NCBI RefSeq assembly: GCF_008630935.1
Contig: NZ_CP043908.1
Span: forward strand, 186,001 to 250,000
DNA: 64,000 bases
Direction of reading: 5' to 3'
Origin: Thermodesulfobacterium sp. TA1
GTDB taxonomy: Bacteria > Desulfobacterota > Thermodesulfobacteria > Thermodesulfobacteriales > Thermodesulfobacteriaceae
Shown: positions 16,528 to 25,126 of the stretch, one piece after another
Numbering within the stretch: position 1 is the stretch's first letter
Layout: every line of letters begins with the position of its first letter
The notes under the pieces: generated by a model
What the model was told of the DNA's origin: nothing
Database searches by the model: none
Seen by the model: the letters and a program-made list of their open reading frames with translations, nothing else
Position numbers and translations under genes: made by a program

Positions 16528-17661
16528 ATGAAACCATTAAAAGCCTTGGTAATGTTAGAAGACGGGACCTATTTTTGGGGAAGGTCTTTTACGATAACTG
16601 GAGAGACTTTTGGGGAAATAGTTTTTAACACCGGTATGACGGGATATCAAGAAATCCTTACCGATCCATCTTATTATGGACAGATAGTAACGATGACTTA
16701 TCCTCTTATTGGGAATTATGGCATCAACTTTGAGGATATGGAAAGTGATAGAGTTCAAGTAGCAGGATTTATCGTAAGGGAATATCAGCCTTTTTATAGC
16801 AACTGGAGGGCCAAAAAATCCTTAGGTGAGTGGTTGACAGAAAATAAAATTTTAGCGGTAGAAGGTATAGATACCAGGGCTTTAACCAGGCACTTAAGGC
16901 TTTATGGTTCGATGAAAGGAGGAATAACCACAGAGACTTTAGATCCCAAAAAGTTTTTAGAAAAGGTTAAAGAAAGTCCTGATTACGTAGGAAGAGATTT
17001 GGTTCAGTATGTTACCTGTAAAGGACCTTATTACTATGGGAAACAGGGAAAAGAAAGTCTCTCTCATTTTAAAGGAGAGGCTAAGTATAAGATAGCGGTC
17101 TTAGATTGTGGCCTAAAGTTTAATCAGTTAAGACTTTTTGTAGAAAGGGATGCAGAGTGTTTGGTTTTTCCTTGTTATACTTCTGCTGAAGAAATACTTT
17201 CCCATAATCCTGACGGTATTTTCCTTTCTAATGGCCCAGGAGATCCGGCTCCATTAAAACATATCGTCCAAACAGTTAAGCAACTTTTAGGTAAAAAACC
17301 GATTTTTGGTATTTGTTTAGGGCATCAAATTTTAGGACAAGCTTTAGGAGCTACCACATATAAACTAAAGTTTGGACATAGAGGGATAAACCATCCGGTT
17401 TTAAACCTTATCAACAAAAGAGTAGAAATTACCTCTCAAAACCATGGTTTTTGTGTTAAAAAAGAAGAACTTCCTAAGGATACAGTGCTTACCCATGTAA
17501 ACCTAAATGATGAAACCCTTGAAGGTATCTTTGTCCCAGAACTTAGGGCTATGTCTGTGCAATACCATCCTGAAAATGCACCAGGACCGCATGATTCAGT
17601 CTATCTTTTTGACAGCTTTCTAAAACTAGTGGAGGGAAAGATTGAAAATATATACCCCTAA
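16528..17661 (+). CDS. carA: Carbamoyl-phosphate synthase small subunit
   Basis: Glutamine amidotransferase subunit that passes ammonia to CarB for pyrimidine and arginine synthesis. The N-terminal CPSase small-chain domain (LEDGTYFWGRSF, GMTGYQEILTDPSY) is followed by a class I GATase domain with the nucleophile Cys in FGICLGHQILG and the His/Glu of QYHPENAPGPHD. 377 residues, normal. carB is not in the window. It overlaps ribF by 20 nt. Confidence 0.96.
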   Translation: MKPLKALVMLEDGTYFWGRSFTITGETFGEIVFNTGMTGYQEILTDPSYYGQIVTMTYPLIGNYGINFEDMESDRVQVAGFIVREYQPFYSNWRAKKSLGEWLTENKILAVEGIDTRALTRHLRLYGSMKGGITTETLDPKKFLEKVKESPDYVGRDLVQYVTCKGPYYYGKQGKESLSHFKGEAKYKIAVLDCGLKFNQLRLFVERDAECLVFPCYTSAEEILSHNPDGIFLSNGPGDPAPLKHIVQTVKQLLGKKPIFGICLGHQILGQALGATTYKLKFGHRGINHPVLNLINKRVEITSQNHGFCVKKEELPKDTVLTHVNLNDETLEGIFVPELRAMSVQYHPENAPGPHDSVYLFDSFLKLVEGKIENIYP

Positions 17662-18559
17662 GGATTTTCCACTACCTTTTGAAACAGCCATTACCATAGG
17701 AAGCTTTGATGGGATTCACTTGGGACATAAAAACCTGTTTAAAGAAACTGTTGCTCTTAGTGCAGAATTAGGTGTAACCCCTCTATTAGTTTCCTTTGAC
17801 CCTCATCCCAGAACGGTTCTTTTTCCAGAAGCAAACTTTAAACTTTTAACTACTTTTGAGGAAAAATTAAATTTACTTTCTCAGCTAAACATAGAAAACA
17901 TAGCCATTATTCCTTTTTCTGTTAACATTTCCCAGCTTACTCCAGACCTTTTTGTACAAGAATATTTGGTTGACCAGCTTAGGGCTAAAGGGGTAGTTAT
18001 AGGGTTTAATTTTAGGTTTGGAAGAAAAAGAGAAGGGGACCCTGGATTTTTAAAAACCTTGGGAGAAAAATTTGGGTTTGTAGTAAGGATAGTAAATCCG
18101 GTAATGGTAGACCATACCCCGGTTTCCAGCACTTTGATAAGACAAACGATAGAAAAAGGAGATATAGAAAAGGCTAATCGTTTTCTTGGACACTATTATT
18201 TTTTGATAGGTAAAGTAGTAAAAGGACAAGGTATAGGTAAGGGTTTGGGTTTTCCTACAGCTAATATTGAAGTACCTAAAAATAAATTATTGCCTCCTCC
18301 CGGAGTTTATGCAGTCTGGGTTTATTATCAAAATCAAAAGTTTAAAGGAGCGATGAATATAGGCTTTAGACCTACTTTTGACCAAAAACAACTTGCAATT
18401 GAGGTTCACATTTTAGACTTTAATCAAGAATTATATGGCAAACAAATAAAAGTAGAGTTTGTAAAAAGAGTGAGAGCAGAAAAAAAATTCCACTCTGTAG
18501 AAGAGCTTAAAACTCAAATCACCCAAGATTGTCGTTTAATAGAAAAATGTTTAACTTAG
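17642..18559 (+). CDS. ribF: Bifunctional riboflavin kinase / FAD synthetase
   Basis: Makes FMN and then FAD. The N-terminal adenylyltransferase has TIGSFDGIHLGHKNLF and FDPHPRTVLFP. The C-terminal kinase has GKVVKGQGIGKGLGFPTANI, PPPGVYAVWV and AMNIGFRPTF. 305 residues. The start is a TTG at 17642, inside the carA end, backed by ggaggg 5 nt upstream; no ATG lies near. The stop overlaps the convergent HTH gene by 4 nt. Confidence 0.95.
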   Translation: MKIYTPKDFPLPFETAITIGSFDGIHLGHKNLFKETVALSAELGVTPLLVSFDPHPRTVLFPEANFKLLTTFEEKLNLLSQLNIENIAIIPFSVNISQLTPDLFVQEYLVDQLRAKGVVIGFNFRFGRKREGDPGFLKTLGEKFGFVVRIVNPVMVDHTPVSSTLIRQTIEKGDIEKANRFLGHYYFLIGKVVKGQGIGKGLGFPTANIEVPKNKLLPPPGVYAVWVYYQNQKFKGAMNIGFRPTFDQKQLAIEVHILDFNQELYGKQIKVEFVKRVRAEKKFHSVEELKTQITQDCRLIEKCLT

Positions 18560-18789
18560 CTCTTTTTTTCTTTTTTTAACATTTCTATAAATTGGTCGTA
18601 AACATTGACCTTTCTACCTATTTTTTTAGGAACATTAATACCTCTTTTTCTTAATTCGTTTACGATTTTGTTTACTTGAAATTTACTAATACCTAAAACT
18701 TCTGCTATTTCAGAAGCACTCATTTTGGCATAGTTTTCATACACAAATTTTACATCATCTACTGTAATAAATCTACTCCTTTTTCTCAT
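18556..18789 (-). CDS. Small helix-turn-helix DNA-binding protein (77 aa)
   Basis: A basic N-terminus (MRKRSRFIT) precedes a clear HTH (MSASEIAEVLGISKFQVNKIVNELRKRG) and a basic wing or tail (VPKKIGRKVNVYDQF). It is a one-domain regulator; its targets and family are not recognised. A TATAAT box (18813-18818, minus strand) lies about 25 bp upstream, within the A/T palindrome at 18815-18832, so it may repress itself. It borders the gene-poor, IS-scarred stretch, which may mark a recent insertion zone. Confidence 0.65.
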   Translation of the reverse strand: MRKRSRFITVDDVKFVYENYAKMSASEIAEVLGISKFQVNKIVNELRKRGINVPKKIGRKVNVYDQFIEMLKKEKKS

Positions 18790-19022
18790 TTTATCCCCTC
18801 CTATATAAAAGTATTATACATAAATATATAACATAAAATTAAAATTAATCAAGCTCTTAATATAGATGATTTTTAGATTTTTATTTTTAGCTTATCTTTG
18901 GTCTTGAAAAAAGGTTTATATGTAATATTAAAGTTAAGTTTTGTTTTCTTTTAGTATTGTTAAATTGTTTATCGATTTTATGTCTTGTTATAGATAATTT
19001 TTATCTCTTTCTTTTGTTGGTA

Positions 19023-19469
19023 TAGTGTCACTTTTATTAGGTAAAAATTTTTTTGAAAAGTTTATGGTAGTCCCTAATTTAACCTCCATTAAATTCTCTA
19101 ACCTCCCTTAGTCTATCTCTTATCTATTTTTTTTAACATCAAGTATAAGAACCTCTCAGCCGCTTCTTCCTCTAAAAATACCTCTACCACCTTCACCCTC
19201 CTTTTTATCTCTTTTGCTATCTTCTCAAAGCCTGGTTCGTTGCACTAAGCAAAGCTTTTACTTCCTCATCACGCAGCTAAAGTCCCTTTCCTGAGATGAG
19301 GCATCCTTAAGCTTTTTACTTACTTATACTTTTTTCCTTAAACATAAAGTTTTTCAAAAGGTTTTGAAGTAAGCTCGTTGAGCGCTTTATGGGACAAGTT
19401 TAAAATTTTGAGGAACCTACCATGCCCTTTATTATTCTTCAAGGCTTTACACGATTAATTGAAACACTA
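19023..19469 (-). mobile_element. Internally deleted IS256-family element (about 450 bp remnant)
   Basis: The two ends form imperfect inverted repeats of about 25 bp. The left arm starts TAGTGTCACTTTTATTAG at 19023. The right arm, read from 19469 on the minus strand, starts TAGTGTTTCAATTAATCG. About 17 of 25 positions agree with one gap. The inner half (ATTAATCGTGTAAAG) resembles IS256-type ends. Between them lies only the C-terminal piece of a transposase. No target duplication was found, so the element is old or the flanks have decayed. Confidence 0.55.
19113..19244 (-). pseudogene. C-terminal fragment of an IS256-like transposase
   Basis: An in-frame stop at 19245-19247 bounds a 43-residue piece. 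It contains GFEKIAKEIKRRVKVVEVF and EEEAAERFLYLMLKK, the pattern near the end of mutator/IS256 transposases (KEIKRR...V..F...A..LLYL). The DDE catalytic part is missing and no start is available, so it is not functional. Confidence 0.6.
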
Positions 19470-19581
19470 CCGGTGAATGTAGATAATACTTTTAGACCCC
19501 TTGTCCAGGGGTGCATAATATGGTTAAATATTTAAATGAAACATTAGGTAATACAACTTAAAGAGATTATTTAAAGCAAAA

Positions 19582-20628
19582 ATGGTGCAGAAGGTTGCCA
19601 TAATTTTTGATGAAATATTTTTAAAGCATGACCCTGGCAATTTTCATCCTGAAAAACCTGAGAGGCTTAAAATTATTTTAGATAGATTAAAAGATGAAGG
19701 TTTAAAATCAAGGATAGAAATTTTTTCTCCTGAAAGGGCAACAAAGGAAGAAATTCTTTGGAACCATTCTGAAAGTTTGTACCATCTTATAGAAAATACC
19801 AGGGGAAAAGGGTATTTCCAAATAGATGCCGATACAGTAGCTAATGAATATTCGTTTGATGCTGCCTGTTATGCGGTGGGAGCTCAAAAAACCGGATTAA
19901 AGCTTCTGTTTGAAGAAGGTTTTAAGTATGCGTTTACTTTGGTGAGGCCACCAGGGCATCATGCAGAAAAAGATCGTGCTATGGGTTTTTGTCTTTTTAA
20001 CAATATAGCCCTTGCAGCACATTATGCAAAAAATCTCTATGGAATTAAAAGGATTTTAATCATAGATTTTGACCTTCATCATGGAAACGGGACACAAAAA
20101 TCTTTTTATTACACAGATGAAGTATTGTTTTTTTCAACCCACCAATATCCTTATTATCCAGGAACAGGCAATTACAATGAAATAGGAGCTGGTTATGGTA
20201 TAGGATATACTATAAATGTACCTTTAAAGGCTGGTTGCGGAAATGATGATTTTATCTTTTTTTACCAAAGTCTTCTTAAACCTATAGCTTTTCAGTATAA
20301 ACCCCAACTTGTGCTTATTTCTGCAGGGTTTGATTGTATGATAAACGATCCTTTAGGAGATTTTGAGGTTACCCTTGAAGGGATTGCAAGGATTACCGAG
20401 TTATTTAAGGAAATAGCTTATAATTTTGCAAACGGGAAGATTTTATTTACTTTAGAAGGGGGTTATAACCTTAAAAATCTTTCAGAAGGTATCTTCACGA
20501 TAGTTCAAAAGTTGGTAGAAGAAGAGGTAGTTTATCCTTTTTCTGAGGTTTCTCCTACTTCTTATGCCTTGGACCTTTTTAGAAAAATAAAAGATATGCT
20601 TACTTTTAAAGGAATTTGGGATGTCTAA
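19582..20628 (+). CDS. Histone-deacetylase-superfamily amidohydrolase
   Basis: Zn-dependent deacetylase of the HDAC/AcuC/acetylpolyamine type. All catalytic elements are present: RPPGHHAEKD (H126, H127), DFDLHHGNGT (zinc ligands D164 and H166), SAGFD (zinc ligand D251) and LEGGYN near the end (Tyr). 348 residues. Bacterial members deacetylate acetyl-lysine proteins, polyamines or small acetylated metabolites. The substrate here is unknown. It is followed 10 nt later by rluD. Confidence 0.9.
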   Translation: MVQKVAIIFDEIFLKHDPGNFHPEKPERLKIILDRLKDEGLKSRIEIFSPERATKEEILWNHSESLYHLIENTRGKGYFQIDADTVANEYSFDAACYAVGAQKTGLKLLFEEGFKYAFTLVRPPGHHAEKDRAMGFCLFNNIALAAHYAKNLYGIKRILIIDFDLHHGNGTQKSFYYTDEVLFFSTHQYPYYPGTGNYNEIGAGYGIGYTINVPLKAGCGNDDFIFFYQSLLKPIAFQYKPQLVLISAGFDCMINDPLGDFEVTLEGIARITELFKEIAYNFANGKILFTLEGGYNLKNLSEGIFTIVQKLVEEEVVYPFSEVSPTSYALDLFRKIKDMLTFKGIWDV

Positions 20629-20638
20629 ATAAACCATC

Positions 20639-21556
20639 ATGGAAGAAAGGATTTTTGAGTTTAAGGTAGAAGAATTAGAAGTTGGTAAAAGGTTAGACCT
20701 TTTTTTGAAAGAAAAGCTCCCAGATTTAAGTAGAAGCAGGTTGCAAGAATTGATCGAGGCCTCTTTAGTTCAGGTAAATGAAAGAGTAGTAAAACCAAGT
20801 TATAAAATAAAACTTCAGGATTTAATCAGGATTAAGGTCCCTACCCCCCAACCTTTAGAACTTAAACCTAAGGATGTGCCTTTTGACATCATCTATGAAG
20901 ATGAACATATAGCGGTTATTAATAAACCTTCTGGGGTGGTCGTTCATCCAGCCCCAGGACATCAAGACGATACCTTGGTTCATGGTTTGTTAAAAAAGCT
21001 TCAAAACCTCTCAGAAATAGGAGGAAAAATCCGTCCTGGGATAGTCCATCGTTTAGATAAAGATACTTCAGGAATTATGTTGATAGCTAAAAATAATCAT
21101 TCCCATAGAGAATTGGTAGAGGCATTTAAACAAAAACAGATAGAAAAAACTTATATTGCTATCGTGTATAAACATCTCAAACCTAAACAAGGAAGGATAG
21201 AAACCTTTATAGGTAGACATCCGGTACACCGGAAAAAGATGGCTGTTTTAAAAGAAGGCAAATTGGCTATTACTCTTTACGAAGTTAAAGAGTATCTTTA
21301 TAAAGCCTCTTTGGTATTGGCTAAACCGATTACAGGAAGAACCCATCAACTAAGGGTTCATTTTTCTCACTTAGGTCATCCTATCTTAGGAGATCCTGTT
21401 TATGGTGGTTTAAAAACTGATGTACCTAAACCTCAAAGGTTGATGCTTCACGCCCTTCGTATAAAATTTTTACACCCCAAGACCAATCTGGAAATGGAGT
21501 TTGAGACCCCTATTCCAGAGGATTTCAAAAACTATCTCACCTTGCTTAAAAAATGA
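20639..21556 (+). CDS. rluD: RluD-family 23S rRNA pseudouridine synthase
   Basis: 305 residues. An N-terminal S4 RNA-binding domain (GKRLDLFLKEKLPDLSRSRLQELIE) is followed by the RluA-type catalytic domain with the Asp-containing motif HRLDKDTSGIMLIAK, NKPSGVVVHPAPGH and the GRTHQLRVHFSHLGHPILGD block. It would make pseudouridines in helix 69; specificity among RluA/C/D is inferred from length and S4 presence. It overlaps coaE by ATGA. Confidence 0.9.
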   Translation: MEERIFEFKVEELEVGKRLDLFLKEKLPDLSRSRLQELIEASLVQVNERVVKPSYKIKLQDLIRIKVPTPQPLELKPKDVPFDIIYEDEHIAVINKPSGVVVHPAPGHQDDTLVHGLLKKLQNLSEIGGKIRPGIVHRLDKDTSGIMLIAKNNHSHRELVEAFKQKQIEKTYIAIVYKHLKPKQGRIETFIGRHPVHRKKMAVLKEGKLAITLYEVKEYLYKASLVLAKPITGRTHQLRVHFSHLGHPILGDPVYGGLKTDVPKPQRLMLHALRIKFLHPKTNLEMEFETPIPEDFKNYLTLLKK

Positions 21557-22113
21557 AAAAAATAGCCATTACCGGTGGGGTTGCTACAGGGAAGACTACG
21601 TTGCTTCATCTTATAAAAGAGTTGGGGTTTCCTATTTTTTCTTGTGATGAAGTCGTTAAAAGTCTTTATTTACAACCTGAAATAACTCGAAAGATTTTCG
21701 GTTTGTTTAAAACCTTAGATAAAAAGGAAATTCTTAAAAAAATTTTAGAAAATGAAAAAACCAGGAAGGCTTTAGAAGAGATTTTACATCCATTAGTAAA
21801 GGAGGAACTCGTAAAGTTTTCAAAGACCTGTGAGCAAAAAGGAGAAAAAGCTGTTTTTGTAGAGGTTCCTCTTTTGTTTGAATGTGGTTGGGAAGATATG
21901 TTTGACGAGGTTTGGGTGGTTTTTTGTTCAAAAAAGACCCAGGAAGATAGGATAAGGACGAAGTCTTCCTACCCAGACTTGATGTTGAAGCTGGCAAACC
22001 TGCAACTTCCTTTGGAAGAAAAGGCCAAAAAGGCTAACAGGGTTTTTTCCTCAGAAAAGCCTATAGAGGTGCTTAGAGAAGAGATAAAAGCTATCTTAAA
22101 GGAGTTTCAATAA
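21553..22113 (+). CDS. coaE: Dephospho-CoA kinase
   Basis: Last step of CoA synthesis. It has the P-loop ITGGVATGKTT, SCDEVVKSLY, the ILHPLVKEEL block, and FVEVPLLFECGWEDMFDEVWVVF. 186 residues, slightly short of the usual 195-205. The end overlaps the convergent ribD by 23 nt, and the start overlaps rluD. Confidence 0.93.
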   Translation: MKKIAITGGVATGKTTLLHLIKELGFPIFSCDEVVKSLYLQPEITRKIFGLFKTLDKKEILKKILENEKTRKALEEILHPLVKEELVKFSKTCEQKGEKAVFVEVPLLFECGWEDMFDEVWVVFCSKKTQEDRIRTKSSYPDLMLKLANLQLPLEEKAKKANRVFSSEKPIEVLREEIKAILKEFQ

Positions 22114-23224
22114 GTCGCAAACCCTCTTCTGTATATCCATGAAACATATATGAGTCTCCTAATCTTTTTACCTTAACCTCATGAAGTCTTATAGCCTCTT
22201 TTAGACATTTTAAAGGTTTACCTTCTACGGCAGGAATACCTTCTTTATCTCCTATAATAAGGGGGCCTATCATATAACAGACCTCATCAACCAACCGCTC
22301 TTTTAAAAAACTCCCATGGACCTTGGCTCCACCTTCTACCATCAAAGAATTTATACCAAATTCTAAGCATTTCTCCATAAGAGCCTTTAGGTCTATCTGC
22401 CCCTCCTTTAGCGGAAGCTTCCAAAGGATAACCCCTGCTTTTTCAAAGATAGCTACCTTTTCTGAAGGAACTTTTTCTTGGCAAGCTACGATAGTCTGAG
22501 CCTCGTTCAAAGTTTTGAAAACTTTATAATCTAAGTTTAAGCTAAGATGAGTATCGAGAATTATCCTTATGGGGTTTTTGCCTTTATTTAACCTGCAGGT
22601 AAGGAGTGGGTCATCTTTTAAAACCGTATTTTTCCCTACAAGGATAGCATCAAACATACCCCTTAGTTTATGGGTATATTTTCTTGCCTCTTCTCCTGTA
22701 ATCCATTTAGAATCTCCGGTAGAAATAGCGATTTTTCCGTCTAAGCTTGCGGCTACTTTCATCAAAACCCAAGGTCTTTTCCTTAAAACCCTGCTAAGGA
22801 AAAACCGAGTCAGTATTTTTACTTCTTTTTCTAAAACACCGGTTTTTACCTCAATTCCTTTAGAAGAAAGAAATTCAAGCCCACCTTTAGCGATAGGGTT
22901 TGGGTCTCTTATTCCACAGACCACCTTTTTAATACCACTTGATAAGATTTTTTGGGTGCAAGGAGGGGTTTTGCCGTAGTGATTGCAAGGTTCTAAAGTA
23001 ACATAAAGTATTGCCCCTTGGGTTTGACCTTTAGCCTTTTCTATGGCTACTACCTCAGCATGAGGACCTCCATAGCGTTGATGATAACCTCTGGCTATTA
23101 CTTCCTGGGTAATAGGGTCTACCAAAACCGCTCCTACTACTGGATTAGGGGAGGTATAACCCAGCCCTTTTTTGGCTTCTTTGATAGCGAGTTTCATGAG
23201 AAATTCGTCAGAAAGCCTCTTCAT
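22091..23224 (-). CDS. ribD: Bifunctional riboflavin deaminase / reductase
   Basis: The N-terminal pyrimidine deaminase has the zinc motif HAEVVAIEKA and PCNHYGKTPPCTQ. The C-terminal 5-amino-6-ribosylamino uracil reductase has ASLDGKIAISTGDSKWI, GKNTVLKDDPLLTCR and VEGGAKVHGSFL. 377 residues, normal. It carries out the second and third steps of riboflavin synthesis, linking to ribF at 17.6 kb. The DUF1992 gene ends only 2 nt before this start, so the two form an operon. Confidence 0.95.
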   Translation of the reverse strand: MKRLSDEFLMKLAIKEAKKGLGYTSPNPVVGAVLVDPITQEVIARGYHQRYGGPHAEVVAIEKAKGQTQGAILYVTLEPCNHYGKTPPCTQKILSSGIKKVVCGIRDPNPIAKGGLEFLSSKGIEVKTGVLEKEVKILTRFFLSRVLRKRPWVLMKVAASLDGKIAISTGDSKWITGEEARKYTHKLRGMFDAILVGKNTVLKDDPLLTCRLNKGKNPIRIILDTHLSLNLDYKVFKTLNEAQTIVACQEKVPSEKVAIFEKAGVILWKLPLKEGQIDLKALMEKCLEFGINSLMVEGGAKVHGSFLKERLVDEVCYMIGPLIIGDKEGIPAVEGKPLKCLKEAIRLHEVKVKRLGDSYMFHGYTEEGLRLIETPLR

Positions 23225-23226
23225 TT

Positions 23227-23688
23227 TTACTTTCTTCTAGGTTTTAAAGAGGAGATGTAAAGAAAGGTTTGTAATTTCATCCAATTTATTTCTTTTTTTT
23301 CGGTAGGTTCTTTAGCTTTTTCCTTTGCAAGTTTAATTTTTTCAGCTACTTTATTAAAGTATTCGTCAGGGATGTTGATAGGCCCTTTTTTTATTTGGTT
23401 TAGATGGAAAAGAAGGGTAGAAAGTTTTTTGATTTTTGAGTAAGCATCTTGAAGGTCTTCTTCTAAGAGTTCTTCCAATTTAGAAATCTCCTTTCTAAGC
23501 TCTACTTCTTTAGGCAAAAAGCCTGCGTTTTGTAGTATTTTATAGACCACTCTTAAGTCTTCAGGAATAAAGGGATTTTCTTCAAGTTTCAGAGGTTTGC
23601 CTTTAAGTTCGAGGTTGTCAAACTCTCCGTTTTCCATAGCTTCTCTTATTCTTTCTTCGGCAAGCCTTTTAAAAATAAGAAGGCTCAT
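23227..23688 (-). CDS. DUF1992 (DnaJ-homologue C28-like) protein
   Basis: 153 residues. The conserved start (RLAEERIREAMENGEFDNLELKGKPL, NPFIPEDLRVVYKILQNAGFLPKEVELRKEI) is the DUF1992 signature, followed by charged helices that look like coiled coil. It lacks a J domain. The role is unknown. It sits 2 nt before ribD and 25 nt after the TPR membrane protein on the same strand. Confidence 0.85.
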   Translation of the reverse strand: MSLLIFKRLAEERIREAMENGEFDNLELKGKPLKLEENPFIPEDLRVVYKILQNAGFLPKEVELRKEISKLEELLEEDLQDAYSKIKKLSTLLFHLNQIKKGPINIPDEYFNKVAEKIKLAKEKAKEPTEKKEINWMKLQTFLYISSLKPRRK

Positions 23689-23713
23689 GGTTTTATTTAA
23701 GCTATTTTTTGTT

Positions 23714-24319
23714 TTAAAGCTGGTTTAGTTTTGTCTCTGCTATTCCTTTTAACACCTCATCTTTTACTTGATTAAGGGCTTTTTGATAGTAATCCTTAGC
23801 TATTTGGGTTTTTCCCAATTTTTCTGCAGCCCTCCCTAAGTCTAATAGAATAAGATCCTGAAGTTCAGGATATTTTTGGTCTATTTTTTGGTATAATCCA
23901 AAGGCTTTTTCCCAACTACCTTGGGATTCTGCTATTTTAGCCTCATAATACCAGACAAGGCCTTTTACTTTTTCTGGATAGGTTTTTTTTAATAAGTGAA
24001 GGATTTCTTGGGTTTTATTAAAATTTTTTTGTTGATAGTAATAATCTGAAAGAATTAAACCAGAGACTACACCTGCAGGGGTGTTGGGATATTTTTGTTT
24101 TATTTGCTCTAAAGAGGCTATTAAATTTGGGCTTTGCACAGCCTTGATAAGCTCAAAGGCAGCCTCCTTTTCTTTTTTGGCTAAGTAATACCTAATTCCA
24201 CCCCATAAACCCCCTAAGGCTACAAAGATGACGATCCCAACTAAAATGAGTCTTAAATAACGGTCAAAAAAGTGTTGTAGTTTCTCAGAATAATATAAAA
24301 GTTTGTCCCCTAAGTTCAT
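23714..24319 (-). CDS. Membrane-anchored TPR protein
   Basis: 201 residues with one transmembrane helix at about 23-45 (RLILVGIVIFVALGGLWGG), preceded by a cytoplasmic helix. A periplasmic TPR-like helical domain follows (LILSDYYYQQKNFNKTQEIL, YYEAKIAESQGSWEKAFGLYQK, LDLGRAAEKLGKTQIAKDYY). The layout is that of YfgM/TPR_21 proteins, which assist periplasmic chaperones near SecYEG. That role is inferred. Confidence 0.75.
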   Translation of the reverse strand: MNLGDKLLYYSEKLQHFFDRYLRLILVGIVIFVALGGLWGGIRYYLAKKEKEAAFELIKAVQSPNLIASLEQIKQKYPNTPAGVVSGLILSDYYYQQKNFNKTQEILHLLKKTYPEKVKGLVWYYEAKIAESQGSWEKAFGLYQKIDQKYPELQDLILLDLGRAAEKLGKTQIAKDYYQKALNQVKDEVLKGIAETKLNQL

Positions 24320-24322
24320 AGC

Positions 24323-24802
24323 TTATCCCTCAAGCCCTCCAAAATAGTCGTCCCAGTTAAAAATAAGTGGTTCCTCTCCTTCTTTAAGGATTTGAAAATC
24401 TTCTACCTCACCGATTACTATTATATGATCTCCTGCCTTACATTCTCCATAAACCTCACATTCAAAATAGGCTATGGCTTCTTTTAATACAGGCATTCCG
24501 TTTAACGAAAAAGTATAGGGGATGTTTTCAAACTTGTTAACATTTTTTCCGCTCTTAAACCCAAAGTGTTTGGCAAGGTCTTGTTGGCTTTTCCCTAAAA
24601 CATTAATACAAAAAAGCCCTGATTGTTTGATAAGCTCATAGGTATATCTTAGGGGAGCTATAGACACAGCTAATAAACGAGGTCTAAAAGAAACTTGAGA
24701 AACCCATGCAGCTGTCATTCCGTTTATTTTATCGTTAGCTTTAGAGGTAATAATAAATACACCTTGAGGTATATATTGAGATAAAATTTTTTGGACTCCC
24801 AT
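24323..24802 (-). CDS. Flavin reductase-like FMN-binding protein
   Basis: 159 residues of the flavin reductase-like split barrel: GVFIITSKANDKINGMTAAWVSQVSF, RPRLLAVSIAP, the FCINVLGKSQQDLAKHFG block, and GDHIIVIGEV. Such proteins reduce FMN with NAD(P)H or, in anaerobes, bind FMN as flavoredoxin-type electron carriers. In sulfate reducers a flavoredoxin role is plausible. It ends 3 nt before the TPR gene. Confidence 0.8.
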   Translation of the reverse strand: MGVQKILSQYIPQGVFIITSKANDKINGMTAAWVSQVSFRPRLLAVSIAPLRYTYELIKQSGLFCINVLGKSQQDLAKHFGFKSGKNVNKFENIPYTFSLNGMPVLKEAIAYFECEVYGECKAGDHIIVIGEVEDFQILKEGEEPLIFNWDDYFGGLEG

Positions 24803-24944
24803 TAGTTGTCCTCCGATTTGATTTTTTAAGTCTTATTATTCAATTTTACTATAAAATTTAGAAAAGAAAAATCAAATTTAAGAAGAAGTTTTATTAAAGG
24901 ATTGGTGAAGGGAATTAAAGTAAAAACAGATCAAAAGTTAGAAA

Positions 24945-25029
24945 TGCCGGGGGCGGGAGTCGAACCCGCACGGGGGTGAACCCCAGTGGATTTTGAGTCC
25001 ACCGCGTCTGCCAATTCCGCCACCCCGGC
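24945..25029 (-). tRNA. tRNA-Leu(CAA)
   Basis: The reverse strand folds as a class II tRNA. The acceptor GCCGGGG pairs with CCCCGGC, and the discriminator is A. The D arm is GGCGGAATTGGCAGACGC. The anticodon stem GTGGA/TCCAC holds the loop CTCAAAA, anticodon CAA. A long variable arm (TGGGGTTCACCCCCGT) and the TGCGGGTTCGACTCCCGC T arm follow. CCA is not encoded. It reads UUG codons. Confidence 0.95.
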
Positions 25030-25126
25030 GGAAAAATTCTCAAAACCTATTTTAATAGAGTTTGAATTTTTGGCAAGACCTATTATACTTATTGAAAAAA
25101 ATCTTTTTAAAAGAAGGGGTGATATT

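Larger units (their letters stand above)
18790..19581. other. Gene-poor 790-bp stretch
   Basis: No intact gene is seen. It holds the HTH promoter, very A/T-rich sequence to about 19020, the IS256-like remnant (19023-19469), a small 5-bp hairpin (ACCCC...GGGGT, 19497-19513) and the leader of the deacetylase-like gene. The ATG at 19582 has no good ribosome site. Confidence 0.6.

Noticed and set aside
19491-19520. Terminator or promoter at the ACCCC...GGGGT hairpin
   Set aside because: The stem is only 5 bp, no T run follows, and no properly spaced -35/-10 pair fits.
24986-25126. N-terminal extension of YebC by 47 residues
   Set aside because: The frame runs through tRNA-Leu on the other strand. 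The invariant MAGHSHW start with a ribosome site is at 25127.
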